From an uncultured Collinsella sp. (lineage in GTDB: Bacteria; Actinomycetota; Coriobacteriia; Coriobacteriales; Coriobacteriaceae), in the NCBI GenBank assembly GCA_900554135.1, contig USFU01000056.1, positions 1 to 9,411 on the forward strand: a stretch of DNA of 9,411 nucleotides. Direction: 5' to 3'. The position numbers and the translations under genes are program-made. Positions 1-7,172 of the stretch are shown one piece after another. Numbering within the stretch: position 1 is the first letter of the stretch; the number at the start of each line of letters is the position of its first letter. The notes below the pieces were generated by a model. The model was not told the DNA's origin. It ran no database searches and saw only the letters and a list, made by a program, of their open reading frames with translations.

Positions 1-1262
1 TCGGGATACTGAAACACCACGCCGACCTTTGCCTTAACCGCGGCGGCATCTTTCTTGTTTGCCAGGTCGAGCCCCAATGCGCAAACGGAACCCTCCTGGG
101 GACGAATCAGGCCGTTAAGATGCTGAACCAGCGTCGACTTACCCGAACCGGTATGGCCCGCAAGGCCCAGAAACTCGCCACGACGCACCGTTAGCGACAC
201 ATTTCGCAACGCCCAGGGGCTGCTAGGGTCGTTGCCCCAGAGGGCCTGTTTGTTCGATGCACCCTCGGCGGCTGAGCGCTTATGCCAACGACGACGCTCG
301 CGGGCGCTCAGCGAATAGCTATACGAAAGGTGCGAAATCTCGATGACGGGCTCCGGCGCGTCTGCGCCATCGAGCGCAGAGGAAACGTTGTCGGGAATAC
401 GAGGATCGGATGCGAAAGGCCGACCGGCGATGCCTGTCCTACTCCGCTGGGCATAAGCCTGCGCTATATCGGCGACCATATCCGCCTCGCGCACCTGTGC
501 GCAAATGGGCACGCCCTTCGCGCGAAGCGCCTTGCCAAGACAGCACGATGCCGGCATATCCAGGTTCAGCCGTGCAAGTTCGTCCGCCCGCGTCAAGATC
601 TCCTCGGGCGTACCGAGCATGGCAACGCGGCCCGCCTGGAAGACAGCAACGCGATCGGCCTCAGCGGCCTCTTCCATAAAGTGCGTAATCATCACGATGG
701 TCATGCCGCGTTCGTGCAGCGCGTGACAAGCCTTCATAAGACCCTTGCGTCCGCGCGGATCGAGCATCGAGGAGGCCTCATCCAAGATGAGCACGCGCGG
801 CTCCATGGCGAGCACGCCGGCAAGCGCCACGCGCTGCTTTTGTCCGCCCGAGAGAGCGTGGGTCTCGTGGCGCTCAAAGCCCACCAGACCCACGGCCTTC
901 AGCGCCTCGCGCACGCGCTGCGCAATCTGGGCCGATTCGACCCCTAAGTTCTCGGGACCAAACGCAACATCGTCCTCAACAAGCGTCGCCACAAGCTGGT
1001 CGTCGGGATTCTGGAACACCATGCCCGCAGTCGAACGGATGTCGTAGACCAGCTCGGGATCGGACGCGTCCATGCCGTTGACGCACACCGTTCCCGCATC
1101 GGGCTGCAGCAGCGCGTTCAAATGCTTGGCAAACGTCGACTTGCCCGACCCGTTTCCGCCGAGGATGCAGAAAAACTCGCCATCCTCGATGTTCAGATCG
1201 ATGCCATCGAGCGCCGATGCAGCACCGTCATAGCTAAAGGAAACGCCCCGACACTCAATCAT
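1..1262 (-). CDS. Fused double-ATPase subunit of ECF transporter (EcfA1-EcfA2-like), partial, 3' end beyond window
   Basis: Reading the minus strand from the ATG at 1262 gives 420 open codons without a stop, cut by the window edge. Two ABC ATPase domains lie in one chain. Domain 1 is complete: Walker A GGNGSGKST (about residues 35-43), Q-loop VFQNPDDQ (Q84), signature LSGGQ (137-141), Walker B VLILDE (157-162), D-loop SMLDP (165-169) and switch His in MITHFMEEA (H194). Domain 2 starts near residue 306 and shows Walker A GHTGSGKST (369-377) and VFQYPE, where the sequence ends. VFQNP in the first domain and VFQYPE in the second are typical of the EcfA1 and EcfA2 partners, normally separate proteins, which power the EcfT/S-component importer at the membrane. 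The start codon overlaps the ribU stop in an ATGA, so translation is probably coupled and both genes fall under the FMN riboswitch. Domain 2 has an extra basic/polar stretch of about 20-30 residues (319-350) between its first strand and Walker A. The fusion is seen directly; the pairing with RibU and a downstream EcfT is inferred. Confidence 0.92.
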   Translation of the reverse strand, partial: MIECRGVSFSYDGAASALDGIDLNIEDGEFFCILGGNGSGKSTFAKHLNALLQPDAGTVCVNGMDASDPELVYDIRSTAGMVFQNPDDQLVATLVEDDVAFGPENLGVESAQIAQRVREALKAVGLVGFERHETHALSGGQKQRVALAGVLAMEPRVLILDEASSMLDPRGRKGLMKACHALHERGMTIVMITHFMEEAAEADRVAVFQAGRVAMLGTPEEILTRADELARLNLDMPASCCLGKALRAKGVPICAQVREADMVADIAQAYAQRSRTGIAGRPFASDPRIPDNVSSALDGADAPEPVIEISHLSYSYSLSARERRRWHKRSAAEGASNKQALWGNDPSSPWALRNVSLTVRRGEFLGLAGHTGSGKSTLVQHLNGLIRPQEGSVCALGLDLANKKDAAAVKAKVGVVFQYP

Positions 1263-1849
1263 GCGCGGCCTTTGACCTGGTCCTTTTTAGGCGTGATGAG
1301 GTTGGAGACTGCCTTATACACCGCCAGCGTTAACACCGAGTTGAGCACGGTCTTGATGAGGTTAAACGGCAAAACGGCGGGAAGCATGAGCGGGGCGATC
1401 ACATCGACCGAGCCATACCAGAACCATACGCCAATGGTGAGGTTTGCGACCATAGACAACGCCGTAGCGGCAATAACGCCGAGCGCCAGACCAATCACGG
1501 CACCCTTATAGGTATGCATCTTCTGGTAGATGATAGCCGCGGGCAGAATATAGCCCAGCGTGGCAACCAAGTTCATAAGCGCACCGACCCAGTCGCCCGT
1601 GGTAAGCGCATGGATAACGATCGCCATAGCGGCAACAGCGGTGCCGGCACCAGGACCATATGCAAACCCACACACCATCGCCGGCACCAGCGACGGGTCA
1701 TACGTCAAAAACGGCGCCGAGGGGAGGATGGGCAGCTGCACATACATAAACAGGGCACCCAAGGCGCACATCAACGCCATAGTAACGAGCTGTTTGGTGC
1801 TCCACCTATTCGTGTTCTCAAAATGGATATGCTGCGACTGTTCAGACAT
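1259..1849 (-). CDS. ribU: ECF transporter S component, riboflavin-specific (RibU-like)
   Basis: This is a 196-residue, very hydrophobic protein with about six predicted membrane segments (roughly residues 20-40, 52-65, 68-84, 88-108, 115-140 and 150-180). The segment FLTYDPSLVPAMVCGFAYGPGAG-type region at 47-69 matches the RibU/ECF S-component pattern of a loop, an Asp-Pro and a Gly-Pro-Gly motif. S components bind the vitamin in the membrane and dock on EcfT plus two ATPases. Riboflavin specificity is inferred mainly from the FMN riboswitch directly upstream. The start is taken as ATG 1849 because AGGTGA (1854-1859) precedes it at SD spacing; an in-frame ATG at 1870 lies inside the riboswitch and has no SD. 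The C-terminus ends in a short Lys-rich tail and overlaps the ATPase start by 4 nt. Another flavin- or vitamin-type S component is the only realistic alternative. Confidence 0.88.
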   Translation of the reverse strand: MSEQSQHIHFENTNRWSTKQLVTMALMCALGALFMYVQLPILPSAPFLTYDPSLVPAMVCGFAYGPGAGTAVAAMAIVIHALTTGDWVGALMNLVATLGYILPAAIIYQKMHTYKGAVIGLALGVIAATALSMVANLTIGVWFWYGSVDVIAPLMLPAVLPFNLIKTVLNSVLTLAVYKAVSNLITPKKDQVKGRA

Positions 1850-1861
1850 AAGATCACCTGC

Positions 1862-2046
1862 CTCTTTCATCCGGACTCTAACCGTTGGTACTGGGATCTC
1901 ACCAGTTCAGCCGGCATGCGAACCAACACACGCACGGGTCGCGGACTCATCGGCTCGGTCGCAGGCATCTCGCCTGCGCCACGGCATCCCTTTGACACCG
2001 CCCGATTTACCGCCAGTGGGGAATTTCACCCCGCCCTGAAACAGCA
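1862..2046 (-). ncRNA. FMN riboswitch (RFN element)
   Basis: The minus strand carries the hallmark RFN blocks in order: GGGCGGGGTGAAATTCCCCA then CTGGCGGTAAA (about 2036-2005), a variable arm with the hairpin GCAGGC-GAGAT-GCCTGC (1977-1961), GAGTCCGCGACCCG, CTGGTGAGATCCCAG, and the closing GGTTAGAGTCCGGATGAAAG (about 1885-1865). TTTCA near 2041-2037 can pair with TGAAA near 1869-1865 as part of P1. FMN binding in this family turns off riboflavin synthesis or uptake genes. The closing strand ends only about 3 nt before the ribU SD at 1854-1859, leaving no room for an intrinsic terminator, so control of translation start is inferred. The central block reads GAGTCCGCGACCC where the usual form is close to AGCCCGCGAGC, a modest deviation. 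Confidence 0.95.
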
Positions 2047-2052
2047 ATTGCA

Positions 2053-2080
2053 AGTGTAGCACGGGCAGGTTTTCGCGCAA
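2053..2080 (-). promoter_or_regulatory. Candidate promoter of the ribU operon
   Basis: An extended -10, TGC-TACACT, occupies 2061-2053 on the minus strand, with a weak -35 TTGCGC at 2080-2075 and a 16-nt spacer. A start about 6-7 nt downstream would fall at 2046-2047, exactly where the riboswitch P1 begins, which supports the assignment. The -35 matches the consensus only in its TTG. Confidence 0.5.
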
Positions 2081-2157
2081 GTATGCCAAGGGTAATTTAT
2101 GGCGGGGACCAGTTGCCGCAACAACCACATTCCCCACCCATCCCAAAGTAACGCGCC

Positions 2158-2178
2158 TTTCGCGGCAAAGCCGCGAAA
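2158..2178. repeat. Short perfect hairpin upstream of the ribU promoter
   Basis: TTTCGCGGC-AAA-GCCGCGAAA forms a perfect 9-bp stem with a 3-nt loop. No T-run follows on either strand, so it is a weak terminator candidate; it might be a protein-binding palindrome. The rest of 2081-2247 shows no convincing gene or RNA. Confidence 0.5.
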
Positions 2179-2247
2179 CAGCGACCGGGACACGTATCCC
2201 CATCAGCCACGATCTCCGCCCACGCCGACCTCAAGGCCGTAAACGTA

Positions 2248-2392
2248 GGGGATCCGGGGGCGTGACGGGGGTTTCTCTCCGGAACATTCCGCAGGACGCA
2301 AAGAGGCTCCGCAGCGCGAAGCGCGATGCGGAGCCTCTTTGCATGTCCGAGGACGTTCTGGGGAGAAACCCCGTCACGCCCTGCGGATTCCC
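2248..2392. repeat. Long imperfect foldback downstream of groEL
   Basis: Two 66-nt arms (2248-2313 and 2327-2392) are imperfect reverse complements. Shared blocks include GGGCGTGACGGGG, TTTCTC, GAAC and the fully matching GCAAAGAGGCTCCGCA nearest the centre, separated by mismatches and one-base slips. The complementarity extends far beyond what a simple terminator needs. It lies in the 3' region of groEL and upstream of ribU, and holds no gene. Confidence 0.75.
2298..2342. terminator. Probable groEL terminator (core of the foldback)
   Basis: GCAAAGAGGCTCCGCA (2298-2313) pairs perfectly with TGCGGAGCCTCTTTGC (2327-2342), a 16-bp stem whose loop GCGCGAAGCGCGA can itself fold. It begins 77 nt past the groEL stop. 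The U-run is only CUCUUUGC, so efficiency is uncertain; the symmetry would allow action on both strands. Confidence 0.65.
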
Positions 2393-2418
2393 GGTGGGAG
2401 TTCTAGACCTTGTCGGCC

Positions 2419-4134
<1,716 letters not shown>

Positions 4135-4152
4135 TCAGAGATTCTGACGAGA

Positions 4153-4446
4153 CTAGGCCTCGACGACAGCGTAGATGTCGTCGGCGCGCATCAGCAGATA
4201 CTTCTCGCCGTCGACCTTGACCTCGTTGCCACCGAACTTACCATAGATGACAACGTCACCGACCTTGACGTCCATGGGGATGCGCTCACCCTTGTCGTTG
4301 ACCTTGCCGGCGCCAACGGCAACGATGGTGCCGCGCTGCGGCTTCTCCTGGGCGTTGCTGGCGATATACAGACCAGAAGCGGTCTTCTGCTCGGCCTCGT
4401 CGGGCTTGACCAGAACACGATCTGCAAGCGGCTTCAAAGACGACAT
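4153..4446 (-). CDS. groES: Co-chaperonin GroES (Hsp10)
   Basis: A 97-residue protein of exact family length. It begins MSSLKPLADRVLVKP, typical of GroES, and the mobile loop (about 17-34) contains the hydrophobic tripeptide Leu-Tyr-Ile (26-28) that contacts GroEL. PQRGTIVAVG (36-45) and KVGDVVIYGKFGG (61-73) are family-typical strands; the end is ADDIYAVVEA. Seven copies form the lid of the GroEL chamber. The start ATG is preceded by AGGAGG (4455-4460) at 8-nt spacing. It is the first gene of the groES-groEL operon. Confidence 0.99.
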   Translation of the reverse strand: MSSLKPLADRVLVKPDEAEQKTASGLYIASNAQEKPQRGTIVAVGAGKVNDKGERIPMDVKVGDVVIYGKFGGNEVKVDGEKYLLMRADDIYAVVEA

Positions 4447-4468
4447 GCTTGTTTCCTCCTTTTTGGGC

Positions 4469-4487
4469 CGCGCGGTTATGCCGCGCG
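4469..4487 (-). promoter_or_regulatory. GC-rich hairpin in the groES 5' leader
   Basis: CGCGCGG (4469-4475) pairs perfectly with CCGCGCG (4481-4487) around a 5-nt loop, only 8 nt upstream of the AGGAGG ribosome site. It does not cover the SD, so it may stabilise or insulate the mRNA rather than block translation. Function is inferred only. Confidence 0.5.
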
Positions 4488-4518
4488 AATTAACCCTTTT
4501 TGTTTGCGTACGCGTTGA

Positions 4519-4565
4519 ATGGTACCCACGAATGGCGGGTTATACAACACGGAGTCAAAAAATCT
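4519..4565 (-). promoter_or_regulatory. Presumed groESL promoter region
   Basis: This AT-rich stretch upstream of groES carries hexamers TTGACT (4558-4553), TATAAC (4544-4539) and TTGTAT with TACCAT at 17-nt spacing (4547-4542 and 4524-4519), but no single pair is clearly best. AAAATCT (4559-4565) and AGATTTT (4581-4587) form a small inverted repeat at its upstream side. I see no CIRCE operator (TTAGCACTC-N9-GAGTGCTAA) and no HspR box. Confidence 0.35.
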
Positions 4566-4583
4566 TATTTTTTGGCACTTAGA

Positions 4584-4794
4584 TTTTCTGAATGCCGGGG
4601 GATAACTTAGCGATGCCTCCCGTGTGGCTCCGGAGGGGCGGGGCATAAGGTTTCCTGCTCGGGCAGTCCTGCTCGCACGAAGGCCACATTAAGTGGCCTT
4701 CGGCTCGTGCGGAACTCGCGATAAACCTTATGCCCCGCCCCTCCGGAGCCACACGGGAGGCAGGTTAACTAATTCGGGCCCGGCATTCAGAAAA
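4584..4794. repeat. 211-nt foldback element with perfect 40-bp stem
   Basis: Three nested paired blocks were found by comparing both strands: a 16-bp outer stem (4584-4599 with 4779-4794, starting TTTTCTGAATGCCGGG), a perfect 40-bp middle stem (4614-4653 with 4723-4762, containing CTCCGGAGGGGCGGGG) and a 10-bp apical hairpin (4678-4687 with 4693-4702, CGAAGGCCAC around ATTAA). Non-matching internal loops of 14/16 and 24/20 nt separate the blocks. No credible ORF crosses it. It sits about 140 nt upstream of groES. It could be a MITE-like foldback element, a cruciform-forming site or a structured RNA; no target duplication was seen. Confidence 0.85.
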
Positions 4795-4871
4795 GTCAGT
4801 GCAGCAAAATGGCGATGCGGATAGCGACATGTGCATGGTTTTCGCTGCGCGCACGGGTCCCCTGGGGAGCA

Positions 4872-5109
4872 CCGTGCATTTTTGGGAGTATTCAGCAGAC
4901 TAGGACGGCTGCATACGTGCCGGACACACCATATTGGTCCCAAGGACGCCTTCGGCCGGCGATTTTGGTCGGCAGGCAAACCCCGTCAGGACAGAAAGGC
5001 ATGCCTCACGCCGCACCGGAGCACAAAATGACGTCAATCTCTGCAACGTTACTCAGCCGCAGCGGCACAGGCAGAGCTCGCGGTGCTGAATACTCCGTTT
5101 TTTGCACGG
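4872..5109. repeat. Region bounded by 26-nt inverted repeats (non-coding)
   Basis: At 4872-4897 the plus strand reads CCGTGCA, six variable bases (TTTTTG), then GGAGTATTCAGCA. At 5084-5109 the minus strand reads CCGTGCA, AAAAAC, then GGAGTATTCAGCA. The 7- and 13-nt outer and inner blocks are identical, and the copies face each other with 186 nt between. Short frames cross this region on both strands, but none has a convincing SD, coding character or family resemblance. It may be a small mobile-element relic or a pair of regulatory/RNA motifs. Sequence 4795-4871 and 5110-5215 shows nothing else that I can name, apart from a possible minus-strand TTGCAT/CATAAA promoter pair near 5181-5152. Confidence 0.6.
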
Positions 5110-5215
5110 CACGGGCGGGGGTACATCAGTATCAGGAAGAACATCCCAACCTTTTTATGCAATTCGTAATGGAAAGTATGCAAAACACCTAGAGATAGCA
5201 TTGCTGCTGTCCAAA

Positions 5216-5253
5216 TTGGGCGCGGGGCAGCGGCGCCTCCGCCCCGCGCCCAA
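5216..5253. terminator. GC-rich hairpin, possible terminator
   Basis: TTGGGCGCGGGGC (5216-5228) pairs with GCCCCGCGCCCAA (5241-5253), 13 bp around a 12-nt loop. The plus-strand 3' flank is ATCAAGC and the minus-strand flank is TTGGACAG, so no proper U-run follows. It is the first of three hairpins between here and the amidohydrolase stop. Confidence 0.5.
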
Positions 5254-5261
5254 ATCAAGCA

Positions 5262-5290
5262 GGGCGGGGACGTTCCTAACGACCCCGCCC
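5262..5290. terminator. GC-rich hairpin, possible terminator
   Basis: GGGCGGGG (5262-5269) pairs with CCCCGCCC (5283-5290); after an A-A mismatch, CGTT and AACG extend the stem to a CCT loop. ATTTGC follows on the plus strand, a weak T-run. The apical sequence GGACGTTCCT also occurs in the terminator at 8676-8707. Confidence 0.5.
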
Positions 5291-5300
5291 ATTTGCAAAC

Positions 5301-5348
5301 AAACGCGGCTCGAGCGCCATCACAAAATAGGCTGCACGAGCCGCGTTT
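5301..5348 (-). terminator. Terminator of the YtcJ-like amidohydrolase gene
   Basis: AAACGCGGCTCG (5301-5312) pairs perfectly with CGAGCCGCGTTT (5337-5348), 12 bp with a 24-nt loop. On the minus strand it starts 18 nt past the stop codon and runs into GUUUGUUUGC, an acceptable U-rich tail. Confidence 0.75.
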
Positions 5349-5366
5349 AACGGTACGACATGAATA

Positions 5367-7004
5367 TTAGCGCTCGTAGACCAGGTTGCCAGCTAGGTAG
5401 GTGGCTTGGACTTTGGTGGCTTGGAGCTCTTGGGGGTCGATGGTGAGCGGGTTTTGGTCCAGGACTACCAGGTCGGCGTATTTGCCGGGTTCCAGGCTGC
5501 CGAGGTTTTGCTCGTCGCCCGCTGCATAGGCGCTGCCCAGGGTATAGTTGCGCAGAGCCGTTGCCGCATCGATACGCTCGCTCGACAGCCAGCCGCCCTC
5601 GGGCCAGTGGCTTTTGGGGTCTTGGCGCGTGATAGCCGTGTAGAGCACGTTCATGCTAGTAACAGGCGTGATAGGGCTGTCGGTACCGAAGGCTTGGCGA
5701 ATGCCGCGCTGTTTATAGGTCGCAAACGGCCACATGATGCGGCTGCGCTCCAAGCCCAGGTCGCGCTCCGGACCACCCGGGTCGAGCGTGATATGGCAGG
5801 GTTGGCTCGAGGCGACCACGTTGAGCTTGCGCAGGCGGTCGATGTCCTCGGGCAGGAGGTTCTCCAGATGCTCGAGTGTGTTATGGCCGTGCTGGGGCAG
5901 GCCGTACAGGTCGGCGGCCTCCTCGAAGATATCCAGCGCGGCATGAATCGCACCATCGCCGATGACGTGGATACGCACAGTGTGGCCGCGCTCCGCAGCC
6001 GCCAGAACCAGCTTACGCATGCGCTCGGCAGGAACTGTCAGACGGCCCTGGTCGCCCGGGAAGCGCGGATTGGTATAGGGCTCGGTGAGATATGCCGTGT
6101 GCTCGCTCGAGACGCCGTCGAAGAACTGCTTAAAACCAGGCGCCGAAAGCAGCGCGTTGTTCGCGTAGCGGATCTGCAGTTCTTCTAAGCGCGACTGGTC
6201 ATCCAGCAGTGTGGGGAACAGATGGGCACGAATGCCCAGCTTGCCGGCTGTTTGCAGCTTGTCATAGACGTCGTCGCGGATAAAATCGCAGCCCGGCATG
6301 GGCATGAGCGACATGTCGCAGATCGAGGTGATGCCCTGCTCGGCCATACGCCTCATTTGATCGGCGTAAGCGCTTGCAATGCGATCCTCCCCCAGCCACT
6401 CAAGGCAACGCGGAAGCAGCTGCATAGCAGCTGCCTCGTGAGCGATACCCGTGAGCTCGCCGTTTGCATCCTTGTCGTAGCTACCGCCCGCCGGAGGCTC
6501 GCTGTCGCGCGTGACGCCGAGCGCCTCGAGTGCGCGGCTGTTGAGCCACAGCGTGTGCCCGTCGCCCGAATACATAACGCAGGGGCGATCGGGGAAGGCC
6601 GCATCGAGCGATGCCTTGGTAGGATGCTCGGGCGGGTCCCAGCGGTAGTCGCGCCAGCCCTGCGTCACCACCCAAGCGTCGTCGGGCAGGCCCTGGGAAA
6701 ACTCAAGCGCATGCTGCACGAGCGCTGCCTCGGACGTACCCATATCCATGAGCATGTACGGCGAGGAGCCGACCGAGGTATGGAAGAAGTGCAGATGAGC
6801 GTCATGGAAACCGGGGCAGACAAACTGCTCACCGTAGTCGATAACCGGCGTAGCGGCAGGAGCGGCGGCGATCACGTCATCGGGCGCACCGACTGCGACG
6901 ATACGGTCGCCTGCAATGGCAATCGCCAGCTCGCGGGCGGTATCGATGCCGTCTTGCGCGGTAAAGACGTTCTTGGAGCGGATAATCCGATCGATATGTT
7001 GCAT
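5367..7004 (-). CDS. Amidohydrolase family 3 protein (YtcJ-like metal-dependent hydrolase)
   Basis: With the start at 7004 the protein has 545 residues, the usual size of this family. It begins MQHIDRIIRSKNVFTA, the small beta domain seen in amidohydrolases. Motifs of the metal-dependent TIM barrel follow: PGFHDAHLHFF with the H-x-H pair (H70, H72), FKQFFDGVSSEHTAYL (about 291-306, with a candidate bridging Lys at 292), RIHVIGDGA (H346), the conserved LEHLE (H379) and FGTDSPI (D442). The C-terminal GSLEPGKYADLVVLDQNPL (502-520) is the returning beta-domain signature. Members hydrolyse C-N bonds of amides, imides or cyclic ureas in the cytoplasm; the substrate here is unknown. In-frame ATGs at 7016 and 7010 are possible starts, but 7004 has GGGGA at sensible spacing. 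The frame stays open far upstream (to 8627) only because it lies opposite the M20 gene. It is divergent from that gene. Confidence 0.93.
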   Translation of the reverse strand: MQHIDRIIRSKNVFTAQDGIDTARELAIAIAGDRIVAVGAPDDVIAAAPAATPVIDYGEQFVCPGFHDAHLHFFHTSVGSSPYMLMDMGTSEAALVQHALEFSQGLPDDAWVVTQGWRDYRWDPPEHPTKASLDAAFPDRPCVMYSGDGHTLWLNSRALEALGVTRDSEPPAGGSYDKDANGELTGIAHEAAAMQLLPRCLEWLGEDRIASAYADQMRRMAEQGITSICDMSLMPMPGCDFIRDDVYDKLQTAGKLGIRAHLFPTLLDDQSRLEELQIRYANNALLSAPGFKQFFDGVSSEHTAYLTEPYTNPRFPGDQGRLTVPAERMRKLVLAAAERGHTVRIHVIGDGAIHAALDIFEEAADLYGLPQHGHNTLEHLENLLPEDIDRLRKLNVVASSQPCHITLDPGGPERDLGLERSRIMWPFATYKQRGIRQAFGTDSPITPVTSMNVLYTAITRQDPKSHWPEGGWLSSERIDAATALRNYTLGSAYAAGDEQNLGSLEPGKYADLVVLDQNPLTIDPQELQATKVQATYLAGNLVYER

Positions 7005-7092
7005 GGGCATCCCCATCTCTGGCAGGAAATTCAACACCCCCGAGTGTACTCCCCCGCCCTTGTAACAAAACCCCAAGCGGCAAACGGCAACT

Positions 7093-7121
7093 TTACCAGC
7101 CCTAGCGGCAGGTGGCATACT
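7093..7121 (+). promoter_or_regulatory. Candidate promoter of the M20 hydrolase gene
   Basis: TTACCA (7093-7098) and CATACT (7116-7121) are separated by 17 nt, with TG at the extended -10 position (7113-7114). It lies 51 nt upstream of the ATG in the divergent intergenic region 7005-7172. No equally good promoter was found for the opposite gene. Confidence 0.45.
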
Positions 7122-7172
7122 GGAGAGAGCCTGTACGATTTTGCGATCAACCCAGCAAGGAGCAAATCGACC

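Noticed and set aside
282..947. 221-codon plus-strand frame and neighbouring frames at 410-1047
   Set aside because: They lie opposite the double-ATPase gene, which has all ABC motifs in the other strand; compositionally they are shadows.
1850..1870. ATG at 1870 as the ribU start
   Set aside because: It falls inside the conserved riboswitch closing strand and lacks an SD; ATG 1849 has AGGTGA at proper spacing.
1907..2203. 98-codon minus-strand frame across the riboswitch
   Set aside because: It overlaps almost the whole RFN element and its presumed promoter, and shows no family resemblance.
4574..4600. Possible degenerate CIRCE operator (AAGTGCCAA with CCGGCATTC 9 nt away)
   Set aside because: Only one half is near the consensus (7 of 9), the other matches 5 of 9, and the bases are partly explained by the foldback outer arm.
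4971..5008. SRP-RNA-like string CCCCGTCAGG-ACAGAAAGG
   Set aside because: The GTCAGG half matches SRP domain IV, but the GGAA tetraloop and the AGCA return strand are absent and no long flanking helix was found.
4809..5258. Short open frames on both strands (127, 66, 69 and 82 codons)
   Set aside because: They overlap one another, lack clear ribosome sites and resemble no known family; the inverted repeats explain the region better.
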